From contig NZ_CP075170.1 in the NCBI RefSeq assembly GCF_024399315.1, forward strand, positions 4,154,001 to 4,218,000: a DNA stretch of 64,000 nucleotides. Direction: 5' to 3'. A program made the translations under genes and the position numbers. The stretch is from Chryseobacterium sp. MA9 (GTDB taxonomy: Bacteria; Bacteroidota; Bacteroidia; Flavobacteriales; Weeksellaceae). The notes beneath the pieces are model-generated. The model made no database searches. It saw only the letters and a list, made by a program, of their open reading frames with translations, and was not told where the DNA came from. Shown in pieces: positions 28,798-37,511 of the stretch; position 1 is the stretch's first letter; the number at the start of each line of letters is the position of its first letter.

Positions 28798-30588
28798 TTA
28801 ATCTACAATAAATTTAGTAGAGAAATTATCTGTTTTCAGGATGTAAGTTCCTTTTACAGCACCTTTAAGGTTGATCTTGTTTGAATGTTTGAAAGGATTA
28901 GCAATAGTTTCAATCAATTTTCCGGAAAGATCATAGATATCAGCTTTTGAAATTTTGCTCAGGTTTTCTCCTTTTACAAATAATTCATTGTTTCTTACAG
29001 GGTTAGGGTAGATGGTGAATTCTGATTTATCTTTTTGGGTTTCTGCAGTTCCTAATGTACCGAAACACGTCCAGCTAAGGTCATCCAGAGCAACTCTGTT
29101 GGAATTAGAAGAGTTTGTCAGCTTAATGACAACATTTCCGCTTACGTTGATATTGTAAATGGTAGTAGTTGTTGCAACATTACTGTAAGGAATAGTTCCT
29201 ACATTAACATCGTTTACAAAAACATTGATATTGCCAGCGCTTCCGCTGAATTTCAGCTGTGTTGTTAAAGTTAAATTCTGGATTCCGCTTGAAAGTGCAG
29301 AACTTGTTAAGTTGCCATTTCTGATTGTGATGGCTTTATTGTTGATAGTCTGATCAACTCTTGCATCCGTTGCAGTCCACGAAATTCCATTATTGGTCCA
29401 GGTTGCTGTAAGGTAAGTATTTGCTGCACCGGTGATCATTTCAAAATCTTCCGTTCCACAGCTTCCGCCTCCGGCAGGAACGTCAAGAGTAGTTTCTGTA
29501 GCTGTTGTACTTTGTGGAGAAGAGTTTCCGAAAGCATCTTTAGCAATCACGTAGAATGTATATTGAGTAAGTGGAGCTAATCCTGATATAATAGTAGCTG
29601 TTGTTGTCCCGGAAACAGTAGCTTTTAATGTACCATTTGCGTAAACCTGGTAAGTAGTTACTCCTACATTATCTGTAGCGGCTGTCCAGCTTACAGCGAT
29701 AGAGTTTGAAGTAGGGTTGTTGGTAATAAGGTTGGTTGCTGCTGTAGGTGCCTGGTTATCAATTACCGGAGATCCCCAGATTTGAGAAACATATTCAGGG
29801 TGATCAATGAAAGGGTTTCTGTTTCCCTGGTAAGTATAAGAAGCATTATTTCTTGCAATTTCTTCCGGAGATACAGGATCCATTGCGTTCCATGCTAAAT
29901 ATTGATTAAGCGCCCAGGGCTGTAGCCCCGGAAATGCTGTGTTGCCAAGCATATCACCAGAAGTGAAATTGGGAAGTTTGTCTTCGTATCTTGTAACGAA
30001 ATAAAAGAACATTCTGGCAATATCTCCTTTGAAAGCATCAATAGGCTCAAATACAGTACCTGAGTATCCTGCAGATACGGATGTGCCTAATTTTGATCCG
30101 TTTTTAGAAGTGAAAGAAGTGTTGCCAACGATTCCAAAAGGGTAGTTGGATCTCATTCCGTTTACTTTTCCATCTGTAGCACGTATAAAATGAATATCAG
30201 CTACCATAGGAGAAGCACTGTTGAATAAACTCTGTGGAATGACGTGCTCTCTGTTGTAGCAGTCACCTTCATTAGAGTAGCCATTAGATCCACATTGATT
30301 GGTTCCCAGGATGAAATTATATTGATCCGGTCCATTTGGATTTTCAGAATAAATATCCAGAATGGTTCCGTCATTTTCATAAAAATAATCACGGTCAGTG
30401 GTAGCATAGCCTGTCCATAAACCACCATAGCCATGATCTACATGTCCATTGGTGATGATGGTTTTAAGAGCTGTTTTTAGAGCAGCTCCTGTTAACCCTG
30501 CTGGCTGGTTGTAATATCCTGCGGGAGCTTGTGCAAAACCGCTGATAAATGTCAGACTTAAGAGAAAAAAAGATAAAATTCGTTTCAT
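28798..30588 (-). CDS. Secreted endonuclease I-type nuclease with fibronectin III and T9SS sorting tail
   Basis: 596 residues. Signal peptide MKRILSFFLLSLTFISGFAQ. Residues about 40-270 form an endonuclease I / NucM domain with NREHVIPQSLFN (metal and catalytic His) and DIHFIRATDGKVNGMRSNYP. A fibronectin type III domain follows (about 275-370: AVSWTAATDNVGVTTYQVYA). Next is a beta-sandwich region (GTEDFEMITG onward). The C-terminal type A sorting domain (YPNPVRNNELFVKG ... GTYILKTDNFSTKFIVD) directs export by the type IX system. It probably degrades extracellular nucleic acids. A TACCTTTA -7-like box lies at 30607-30614. Confidence 0.9.
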   Translation of the reverse strand: MKRILSFFLLSLTFISGFAQAPAGYYNQPAGLTGAALKTALKTIITNGHVDHGYGGLWTGYATTDRDYFYENDGTILDIYSENPNGPDQYNFILGTNQCGSNGYSNEGDCYNREHVIPQSLFNSASPMVADIHFIRATDGKVNGMRSNYPFGIVGNTSFTSKNGSKLGTSVSAGYSGTVFEPIDAFKGDIARMFFYFVTRYEDKLPNFTSGDMLGNTAFPGLQPWALNQYLAWNAMDPVSPEEIARNNASYTYQGNRNPFIDHPEYVSQIWGSPVIDNQAPTAATNLITNNPTSNSIAVSWTAATDNVGVTTYQVYANGTLKATVSGTTTATIISGLAPLTQYTFYVIAKDAFGNSSPQSTTATETTLDVPAGGGSCGTEDFEMITGAANTYLTATWTNNGISWTATDARVDQTINNKAITIRNGNLTSSALSSGIQNLTLTTQLKFSGSAGNINVFVNDVNVGTIPYSNVATTTTIYNINVSGNVVIKLTNSSNSNRVALDDLSWTCFGTLGTAETQKDKSEFTIYPNPVRNNELFVKGENLSKISKADIYDLSGKLIETIANPFKHSNKINLKGAVKGTYILKTDNFSTKFIVD

Positions 30589-30668
30589 TTATTTAAAATT
30601 GGGGCGTAAAGGTACGAAAAAATGAAAACGAAGTATATTAACTTAATGTAATATATAAACTTAATCTA

Positions 30669-31874
30669 TTAGTTTTTAGTAATATATTCCTTGCTTATTT
30701 TTGAAAAGAACCATGAAATAGTGATTCCAAATAAGGAAGCTGTAAGGGCTACAATAAGATAGTTTTTTCCTACAATTTTTACAGGGAACGGCAGTACTTC
30801 ATTGGCTCTGAAGAATCCTGTGTAGAGCTGGAAGTAGCAAAGTGCTGTTCCAAGAATCAATCCGGTAATCACTCCGGAAACAACAATCAGGAGGCCGGTG
30901 TAGAAATAGGTCATTCTTAAATGGCTCAAAGGAAATCCTAGTGATATCAATGATTTTGCCTGTTCTTTTTTATCAAGCTGAAGGATAATGATCGCTCCGG
31001 CAAGATTAAAGGTAGTAATGAAGATAACCAGTGCAAAAATCAGGTAGATAAAAAGTTTTTCAGTATTGATCATTTTCCAGAAAGCAGCATTTTCTTCTTC
31101 CTTGGTTTTGATCTCAATATTTTTTCCGAGAGAAGAAAGCAGGCTTTGCTTTACAGCATCTGCATTTTCCGGATTTTTTAGTTTAATAACAATCTGATAA
31201 GCTGACTTTTTGGGAAGATTAAGTAATTCTTCTGCAAGCTCAATAGGAGAGATAATATAATTGTCCAGTTGATCTTTGCCAGGGAAAACACCAGTTACTG
31301 AAATATCTCTTTTATTATAAATGTCTTCTTCTTTATTGATAATCCCTGTTCCCGGTTTGGGCATAAAGACTGTCGCATAATGGTTGGAAGAATCTACAGG
31401 AATTGAAAGTCTGTTGTCCAGACTATTTTCCATCAATACTTCATTGGAGTATTTGAAGCTTGGATAAGTTCCGTAGAAAACATCTTTATTGATAGGGTTT
31501 ACTTTGATGTAAGCAGAATCAACACCTCTTAAATAGGCAATATCTCCTTTCCCGTTGAAACTGATGTATACTTTTTCTTCAATAACACGGGAGAAGCTGC
31601 TGACTTCTTTATGGGTACCCAATATTTTATTGACGTTATCCAGATTTTTAATGGTTTTTCCGGAAGCGCTTTTTAAAGTAAGGTCTGCATGAAGATTAGA
31701 AATAAGGTCTTTATTGAGGTCCTCAAGACCTGAGAAAACAGAAATAATAACGAACATTGCAGTCACAGCAACCGTCATGGCACCCACAGACAGCCACGTA
31801 ATGAACGTAACCGCGGTGCTGCCTTTTTTAGCCAAAAGGTATCTGGATGCTATGTAAAATGCAATATTCTTCAA
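30669..31874 (-). CDS. FtsX-like ABC transporter permease (LolC/LolE type)
   Basis: 401 residues. One N-terminal membrane helix (VTFITWLSVGAMTVAVTAMF) is followed by a large periplasmic MacB-like domain and three C-terminal helices (IYLIFALVIFITTFNLAGAI, YTGLLIVVSGVITGLILG, YLIVALTASLFGI). The opening FYIASRYLLAKKGSTAVTFI is characteristic of LolC/E-type permeases that extract lipoproteins from the inner membrane. The matching ATPase is not in this window. It follows rbfA by three bases on the same strand. Confidence 0.85.
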   Translation of the reverse strand: MKNIAFYIASRYLLAKKGSTAVTFITWLSVGAMTVAVTAMFVIISVFSGLEDLNKDLISNLHADLTLKSASGKTIKNLDNVNKILGTHKEVSSFSRVIEEKVYISFNGKGDIAYLRGVDSAYIKVNPINKDVFYGTYPSFKYSNEVLMENSLDNRLSIPVDSSNHYATVFMPKPGTGIINKEEDIYNKRDISVTGVFPGKDQLDNYIISPIELAEELLNLPKKSAYQIVIKLKNPENADAVKQSLLSSLGKNIEIKTKEEENAAFWKMINTEKLFIYLIFALVIFITTFNLAGAIIILQLDKKEQAKSLISLGFPLSHLRMTYFYTGLLIVVSGVITGLILGTALCYFQLYTGFFRANEVLPFPVKIVGKNYLIVALTASLFGITISWFFSKISKEYITKN

Positions 31875-31877
31875 GAT

Positions 31878-32237
31878 TTATAAAACAGGATTGTCGCCTT
31901 CGCCTCTTAATTCTCTTTCTAATTTTTCAACATCATCCAGAGCAGTGTCAAGGTAAAAGTTAAGTTGTGGAATGATACGTACCTGTTTTGACATTTTCTG
32001 ACCAATGAAGTTTCTGTATTGAGGTTTGTTTTCTTCAATTTCCTTCATCACAGCGGTACGGAATTCCTGTGGGAAAATGCTTAAATAAATCTTAGCAATT
32101 CCTAAGTCAGCAGTTACTTTTACATCTGAAACAGATACTAAAATACTCTGTTTGCTTTCTGCAGCCTGTTTGCGGAAAAGCTCTGCGAAGTCTTCCTGAA
32201 TAATCTGTGCTACTTTTCTTTGTCTGTTACTTTCCAT
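31878..32237 (-). CDS. rbfA: Ribosome-binding factor A
   Basis: 119 residues. Conserved features include the opening ESNRQRKVAQIIQEDFAELF and the KH-like segment VSVSDVKVTADLGIAKIYLSIF, ending with IPQLNFYLDTALDDVEKLE. RbfA assists maturation of the 30S subunit 5' end of 16S rRNA. A -7 element TAAATTTG ends only eight bases before the start codon, so the transcript leader is very short. Confidence 0.93.
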   Translation of the reverse strand: MESNRQRKVAQIIQEDFAELFRKQAAESKQSILVSVSDVKVTADLGIAKIYLSIFPQEFRTAVMKEIEENKPQYRNFIGQKMSKQVRIIPQLNFYLDTALDDVEKLERELRGEGDNPVL

Positions 32238-32245
32238 AATTTCTG

Positions 32246-32253
32246 CAAATTTA
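32246..32253 (-). promoter_or_regulatory. -7 element for the rbfA / permease operon
   Basis: Minus-strand TAAATTTG, a perfect TAnnTTTG. Its 3' end is eight bases from the rbfA ATG, implying an almost leaderless mRNA. Confidence 0.55.
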
Positions 32254-32330
32254 GTACTTTTGTTTGAATTGATACTTTGAAATTCAACTGTAGTATCAAA
32301 TTTACGATTTAATTATATTTATTAGTATTT

Positions 32331-32729
32331 ATGAAGCTAGAACATATTGGTATTGCCGTAAAGTCTTTAGGAGTTTCTGATGAGCTTTTTGCGAAACTAT
32401 TGGGAAAGGAATCCTATAAAAAAGAATCTGTAGAAAGGGAAGGAGTTGTAACTTCTTTCTATGAAACAGGAGAAAGTAAAATTGAGCTGTTGGAAGCCAG
32501 TAATCCTGAAAGTCCGATCTCAAAATTCATCGATAAAAAGGGTGAAGGCATCCATCATCTGGCATTTGGAGTTGAAAATATCCTGGAAGAAGTGAAAAGA
32601 CTGAAAAAAGAAGGATTTCAGTTTATCTCTGAAGAACCGAAAGAAGGTGCTGATAATAAATTAGTTGTCTTCCTACATCCAAAATCTACAAACGGCGTGC
32701 TGGTAGAACTTTGCCAAGAAAAGCAATAA
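32331..32729 (+). CDS. mce: Methylmalonyl-CoA epimerase
   Basis: 132 residues with the vicinal-oxygen-chelate fold. Family motifs are LEHIGIAVKSL (metal His5), ESKIELLEASNPESPI, GEGIHHLAFGVEN (second metal His) and LVELCQ (metal Glu). It interconverts the two methylmalonyl-CoA epimers in propionate metabolism. It stands alone, upstream of tRNA-Met. Confidence 0.9.
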   Translation: MKLEHIGIAVKSLGVSDELFAKLLGKESYKKESVEREGVVTSFYETGESKIELLEASNPESPISKFIDKKGEGIHHLAFGVENILEEVKRLKKEGFQFISEEPKEGADNKLVVFLHPKSTNGVLVELCQEKQ

Positions 32730-32734
32730 AAAAT

Positions 32735-32764
32735 TTTGTAGTGAAAGAAATTTTACTATTTTTG
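32735..32764 (+). promoter_or_regulatory. Promoter of tRNA-Met
   Basis: TTTG at 32735-32738 and TATTTTTG at 32757-32764 match the Bacteroidota -33 and -7 elements with an 18-base spacer. The tRNA starts 28 bases further on. Confidence 0.65.
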
Positions 32765-32791
32765 CAAACACAAAATTTAACCAAGTTTTGA

Positions 32792-32865
32792 GGTCCTATA
32801 GCTCAGTTGGTTAGAGCACCTGACTCATAATCAGGTGGTCCCTGGTTCGAGCCCAGGTGGGACCA
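32792..32865 (+). tRNA. tRNA-Met (CAT)
   Basis: Perfect cloverleaf: acceptor GGTCCTA/TGGGACC, D stem GCTC/GAGC, anticodon stem CCTGA/TCAGG with loop CTCATAA, T stem CCTGG/CCAGG with TTCGAGC, discriminator A. CCA is not fully encoded. A CAT anticodon could also be tRNA-Ile2 (lysidine-modified), but the body looks like elongator Met. This is a canonical host gene and a useful contrast with the array at 54918-57107. Confidence 0.95.
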
Positions 32866-32874
32866 CAGAAAATC

Positions 32875-32905
32875 AACCGCTTACGTTATGTGAGCGGTTT
32901 TTTTA
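32875..32905 (+). terminator. Intrinsic terminator after tRNA-Met
   Basis: AACCGCTTAC / GTGAGCGGTT ten-base stem, loop GTTAT, then seven T. Nine bases after the tRNA. Confidence 0.9.
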
Positions 32906-32929
32906 TTAATATTTATAAAAAACATAACC

Positions 32930-34678
32930 ATGAAGTTCTTTTATTTCTTAATTCTATTATTTTTTCAATCATTTTTAACAGCGCAGGTACCTGAATGGGT
33001 AGTACCAATAAGAGAAATTGATAAGGAATCAATATCAGATATGGTGACAGGTTCGGATGGAAGTATCTATGCCGTAGGCTTGTTTGAGGGACATGTTGAT
33101 TTTGATCCGGGGCCAGGACTTTATTATATGAACACCTTTACACAGGATAAAGGAAGAATCTTTTGCATAAAGTTAAGTCCCAATGGTAACTTAATTTGGG
33201 CAAAACAAATGGGAGGTAATATTATGGCATCCATTACAGATGATGAAAAACTCCATCCTAAAATTGCCATTGATGGTGCTGACAATATATATATTACAGG
33301 AATGTGTTTTACAAATGTAGATCTGGATCCAAGTCCGTTCAGTTCATATTTTATTCCCGGCGCACCTATAAGTTCTGTTTTTCGTTTTGTTGGGAAATAT
33401 AACTCCAATGGGAATTTCATGTGGGCAAAGAAAGTAGGAGGGGATGATCCTAATGTAGCAAGGATTAATAGTATGAAGGTTGATCCTGCTGGAAATATAT
33501 ATATGGGTGGTGACTTTAGATATACTATAGATGTAGATCCGGGACCAGGTGTTTATAATCTTACAACAGATACTCTATCTGATATGTTCTTTATGAAACT
33601 GGATACTAATGGAAATTTTGCCTGGGCAAAACAAATGGGGTCTCTTGGAAATGATGATAAAATTGAAAAGATGGTTATCGATGGTCAGAATATTTATATC
33701 ACAGGGTATTTTAAAGGACAAATAGATTTTGATCCGGGAAGTTCTGTACATCAGGTTCAATCTCATGCGCTTGGAGATGCATTTGTTGGGAAATATAAAC
33801 TCTCAGATGGAGGTTTTCAATGGGTAAGGTCTTTTGCTTCCAATGATTTTGCTTTCGGGTATGCTGTAGATGTAGATGAAACCGGAAATGTATACAGTGC
33901 CGGAACATTTAAAGGGACTGTAGATTTTAACCCTGATCCAAATACTACTTTTAATATGACATCCATAGGCCCATCCAGTATTTATTTCCTGAAACTGAAT
34001 TCCGCGGGACAGTTTGTTTGGGTTAAAAACTTTGGAGCAATGGGGACTTTAGGTTTTACATCATCTGAGCTACCACATTCTGTAGCTGTAAAAGGAGATA
34101 AGGTATATCTTGCCGGACACTTTCTTACCAGTATGGACTGTAATCCTGATGATAACGCGGAGAACTGGATATATGCCAATGGAGGAAATGATGATATTTT
34201 CTTTATTGCTCTCAATGCTGGTGGAAACTTTTTATGGGCAAAAAGCTACGGTGGAGAACTTTATGATTATCCTTATAATATTCATATTGATGCAAATAAT
34301 GATATTTTATTGTGTGGAAGATATTCTAACAAGGTGAATTTTTATCCCGGAGTAACCTTTGCTCCGGTTTTGGGAGTATATGATGGCTTTTTATTAAAAC
34401 TGAAAGAGAATGCTTATTTAAACCTAAAAACAGATGAATCTGATTTTAGAAGAAGTTTAAAAGTTTATCCGAACCCAACCAGCGATATCATTACAGTTAC
34501 CTCCGATTCAAAAATCTCAGTAGTAACAGTAAACAATGCCGAAGGAAAGCTTATTCTTTCAAAAAAAGTTGAAGCAGTTTCAGTAACGCTAAGTATAAAA
34601 GATTTACCGACTGGTGTTTATTTTGTAAATACTGTAACCGGATCTAAAAATACTACACAGAAAATTATTAAGAAATAA
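32930..34678 (+). CDS. Secreted beta-propeller-like repeat protein with T9SS sorting tail
   Basis: 582 residues with a signal peptide (MKFFYFLILLFFQSFLTAQ). The body has about eight repeats built on a unit like IYAVGLFEGHVDFDPGPG followed by FCIKLSPNGNLIWAKQMGG, resembling SBBP-type beta-propeller blades. The acidic DFDPG turns may bind calcium. The C-terminus (VYPNPTSDIITVTSDSKI ... LPTGVYFVNTVTGSKNT) is a type A T9SS sorting domain. It is a cell-surface or secreted protein of unknown ligand. It is bracketed by two near-identical terminators. Confidence 0.82.
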   Translation: MKFFYFLILLFFQSFLTAQVPEWVVPIREIDKESISDMVTGSDGSIYAVGLFEGHVDFDPGPGLYYMNTFTQDKGRIFCIKLSPNGNLIWAKQMGGNIMASITDDEKLHPKIAIDGADNIYITGMCFTNVDLDPSPFSSYFIPGAPISSVFRFVGKYNSNGNFMWAKKVGGDDPNVARINSMKVDPAGNIYMGGDFRYTIDVDPGPGVYNLTTDTLSDMFFMKLDTNGNFAWAKQMGSLGNDDKIEKMVIDGQNIYITGYFKGQIDFDPGSSVHQVQSHALGDAFVGKYKLSDGGFQWVRSFASNDFAFGYAVDVDETGNVYSAGTFKGTVDFNPDPNTTFNMTSIGPSSIYFLKLNSAGQFVWVKNFGAMGTLGFTSSELPHSVAVKGDKVYLAGHFLTSMDCNPDDNAENWIYANGGNDDIFFIALNAGGNFLWAKSYGGELYDYPYNIHIDANNDILLCGRYSNKVNFYPGVTFAPVLGVYDGFLLKLKENAYLNLKTDESDFRRSLKVYPNPTSDIITVTSDSKISVVTVNNAEGKLILSKKVEAVSVTLSIKDLPTGVYFVNTVTGSKNTTQKIIKK

Positions 34679-34683
34679 AAAAT

Positions 34684-34715
34684 AAACCGCTTACGTATCA
34701 TAAGCGGTTTTTTTA
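34684..34715 (+). terminator. Intrinsic terminator after the surface repeat protein
   Basis: AACCGCTTA / TAAGCGGTT stem and seven T. Nearly the same stem sequence as the tRNA-Met terminator at 32875. Confidence 0.9.
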
Positions 34716-34729
34716 TTCAAGAAAACATA

Positions 34730-35236
34730 CTATTTAATAATCAAAACTGGTAGGTTAAACCTGTCAAACTGACTTATAATATTAAGCAAATGATTACTAT
34801 CCACAGGAGTTGCCCAGCCTGTAGTCCTGTTTTGGAGTCCTAAGCCGTTTGTATTAAGAGAAATCTCACTTTCAAAAACCAATATATTGTTGGAGTATAC
34901 ATATATCTTACTTTGTATTGTTGAAACATCTGAATTGTTATATCTGAAATTACAATTAAGCAGATCGTGTATCAAAGCTGTATTGTCAGACTTTAAAACT
35001 TTCCATTTGGGAATTGTGGGGCTGAGGTTTTTTCGGTCTTCCTGAGTTAAAGTAATATATACAGCCATATTTTGAGAACTTTTCAGTTCAGGAATATCTT
35101 TTAATTTAAATACCTGGCCGGGTTTAAAATGAATAGATTCAGGATCTTTCACAGCTGCTAAGGATATGATCATTGGGTTATAGAAAAAATATCCTGTTAT
35201 TAAGAGAAATAACGAAAGAATGATTTTTTTAGTCAT
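34730..35236 (-). CDS. Exported or membrane-anchored protein of unknown function
   Basis: 168 residues with an N-terminal hydrophobic segment (ILSLFLLITGYFFYNPMIISLA) that is a signal peptide or anchor. The rest is predicted beta-rich with few charged clusters and a single Cys. No motif recognised. It is convergent with the surface repeat gene and divergent from the PhoD-like gene; the 223 bases upstream of it are AT-rich without a clear promoter. Confidence 0.6.
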   Translation of the reverse strand: MTKKIILSLFLLITGYFFYNPMIISLAAVKDPESIHFKPGQVFKLKDIPELKSSQNMAVYITLTQEDRKNLSPTIPKWKVLKSDNTALIHDLLNCNFRYNNSDVSTIQSKIYVYSNNILVFESEISLNTNGLGLQNRTTGWATPVDSNHLLNIISQFDRFNLPVLIIK

Positions 35237-35459
35237 ATCATTTAATTATAATTATTAGTCTGGTGAATGTAATGAAAAGCAGCACAACTTTTAAAAATAT
35301 TTACATAGATTCCCATTTTTATTTTCTTAAAAAGAGACATTTTATTCCTTTAAATTTCCTATGCATAACATTAAACATTTGTTTAAAAAACCATAAAATA
35401 CATTTAAGATTCAGTTAACAGCCTTCTTCCACAGATACCGTTGCTTTGCAAAAAAAGTA

Positions 35460-37211
35460 ATGATGGAAAACAATAACCAATTCAACAGAAGAAGATTTCT
35501 TAAAAACTCATTATTGGCAGCCGGAGGAATTTTCATTGCTCCTTTAATTGAAAGCTGCAGCGACGATTTTACTGAAAATGGTAATGCCCCTGACGATCTT
35601 AAAAACGGAGGATTTGAATCCGGAGTGGCAAGTTTTGATCCAAGTGCAGCGGGAATCATTATCTGGACAAGATATTCTAAGGGTACTGATGCAGAAATTA
35701 CATGGGAGATCAGTAAAAACAGCAACTTTTCAGAAGTCGTAAGAAGAGGCCAGGTCAATGCAACAGCAGTAAATGACTTTACAGTAGCGGTGGATGTACA
35801 GAATATCTCTTCCAACACAAAGTATTACTACAGATTCTATAATAGCAAAACCAAAGAAGTAAGTGTGACAGGGGAAACTCTTACTTTACCATCGAAATCA
35901 GATACTGTAAACGAAGTGAAGATGGCGGTGGTATCCTGCTCCAACTTTCCTGCAGGACTTTTTAATGTTTATGGAGCTATTGCAAAATCTGAAGCTGACA
36001 TAGTGGTACACCTTGGAGATTATATCTATGAATATGCTCCCGGGCAATATGGAACAAATCCTTACACCAATCAATTAGGAAGAGCCCACCAGCCGGCTAA
36101 GGAAATCCTTAATCTCAGCGATTACAGAGAACGATACAGACAGTACAGAGGAGATAAAAACCTTCAGCTTCTTCACCAGAAGAAACCATTCATCTGTGTT
36201 TGGGATGATCACGAGTTTGCCAATGACACCTATAAAACCGGAGCAGAAAACCATCAGCCTAATGAAGGCGATTTTCAGGTAAGAAAAATGGCAGCTTTCC
36301 AGGCATACAGTGAATATATTCCTCTTAAAACGGGTAAGGATATGAGAATTTACAGAAGCTTCAATTTCGGAAATATCGTTTCTCTTTATATGATGGATAC
36401 CAGGGTAATTGCAAGGGATAAACAAATGGAATATTCTAATTATCTTGATAGTACGGGCAACTTTAATCAGGTACAGTTTAAAACAGACTTCCTGAGTACC
36501 AGCAGAAAACTGATCGGAAGCGAACAGATGTCATGGCTGAGTTCTCAGATCAATGGAGACACTGCAAAATGGAAAGTACTTGGACAACAGATTTTAATGA
36601 CCAAAATGATGGTTCCGGCAGAACTTCTGATGCTATTGAACCAGATTTTAGCAGAAATAAAACAGCACGGAAGTGCACAACCAGCTACCATGCAGGCTCT
36701 TCAGAATACCATCACACAATTGATTATTCTTAAGACAAGACATCAACAGCAGGATCCTACATTAACGCCACAGGAAATTGCCAGAATCACAACTACTTTA
36801 CCCTATAATTTAGATGCCTGGGATGGATATTTCATGGAAAGAGAACAGCTGTATTCCATTCTTGCAGGTAAAAATGTAGTAGTATTGGCAGGGGATACCC
36901 ACAATGCCTGGTTAGGAAAACTGACAGACTCTCAAGGGAAATTTATCGGAACCGAGCTGGCCTGCAGTTCCGTTTCTTCTCCAGGATTAGAAGGTTACCT
37001 GGGAATCACGTCCGATCCTACAAAAGCTATAGAACTGGCTCAGGCATTTTCATTATTGATTGATGACCTTGATTATGCTAATCTCTATAAAAGAGGTTAT
37101 CTGCATGTGAAATTTACTACCGGAAGTTCCGTAGCAGAATGGAGATTTGTAGACAACGTCATCTCCGATACGTACAATACAACTACAGAAAAAACATATA
37201 CAATTTCATAG
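35460..37211 (+). CDS. PhoD-like alkaline phosphatase/phosphodiesterase, Tat-exported
   Basis: 583 residues. The N-terminus has a twin-arginine motif (FNRRRFLKNSLLAAGG). A PhoD N-terminal domain (about 45-145) precedes the metal-binding core with AVVSCSNFPAG, VVHLGDYIYEYAP, CVWDDHEFANDTY and VLAGDTHNAW, the ligands for Ca/Fe in the PhoD family. It probably releases phosphate from phosphodiesters in the periplasm. Two in-frame ATG codons are adjacent at 35460 and 35463. A terminator follows at 37247. Confidence 0.92.
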   Translation: MMENNNQFNRRRFLKNSLLAAGGIFIAPLIESCSDDFTENGNAPDDLKNGGFESGVASFDPSAAGIIIWTRYSKGTDAEITWEISKNSNFSEVVRRGQVNATAVNDFTVAVDVQNISSNTKYYYRFYNSKTKEVSVTGETLTLPSKSDTVNEVKMAVVSCSNFPAGLFNVYGAIAKSEADIVVHLGDYIYEYAPGQYGTNPYTNQLGRAHQPAKEILNLSDYRERYRQYRGDKNLQLLHQKKPFICVWDDHEFANDTYKTGAENHQPNEGDFQVRKMAAFQAYSEYIPLKTGKDMRIYRSFNFGNIVSLYMMDTRVIARDKQMEYSNYLDSTGNFNQVQFKTDFLSTSRKLIGSEQMSWLSSQINGDTAKWKVLGQQILMTKMMVPAELLMLLNQILAEIKQHGSAQPATMQALQNTITQLIILKTRHQQQDPTLTPQEIARITTTLPYNLDAWDGYFMEREQLYSILAGKNVVVLAGDTHNAWLGKLTDSQGKFIGTELACSSVSSPGLEGYLGITSDPTKAIELAQAFSLLIDDLDYANLYKRGYLHVKFTTGSSVAEWRFVDNVISDTYNTTTEKTYTIS

Positions 37212-37246
37212 TTTTAATTTAATTATATCTTATTTTCAATTTAGTA

Positions 37247-37279
37247 AAAAGAGTCATGGTGTGCCACTGTGGCTCTTTT
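37247..37279 (+). terminator. Intrinsic terminator after the PhoD-like gene
   Basis: AAAAGAGTC / GGCTCTTTT outer stem (one G-T pair) with an inner GGTG/CACT helix and a T-rich end. Confidence 0.8.
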
Positions 37280-37316
37280 ATATTATTAGCTTTTTTCGTA
37301 TTCGTATCTTGAACAG

Positions 37317-37478
37317 ATGCAAGAGGATGTAAGAAAAGATTTTTTACCGTTAGTTTCTAAGTCATGGTGGTTCATGATCTGGCTGACAAGAACGTTGGCA
37401 GTTCTTTTCAAATTTATTTTCACATCTCAAAATCTTATCCTTATATTTAATTTTCTTTTAAATTTTGTGATCCAATAA
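37317..37478 (+). CDS. Possible 53-residue hydrophobic small protein
   Basis: ATG at 37317, stop at 37476-37478. It reads MQEDVRKDFLPLVSKSWWFM, then a hydrophobic stretch with two possible helices. It lies in the 300-base gap between the PhoD-like gene and the antiporter gene, and its stop is 33 bases before the antiporter start, so it could be a leader in that operon. Composition is plausible for a small membrane protein but nothing is recognised; it may be chance. Confidence 0.35.
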   Translation: MQEDVRKDFLPLVSKSWWFMIWLTRTLAVLFKFIFTSQNLILIFNFLLNFVIQ

Positions 37479-37511
37479 ACAGAGACTTAATTTAAGATTA
37501 ATTGAAAAGCA

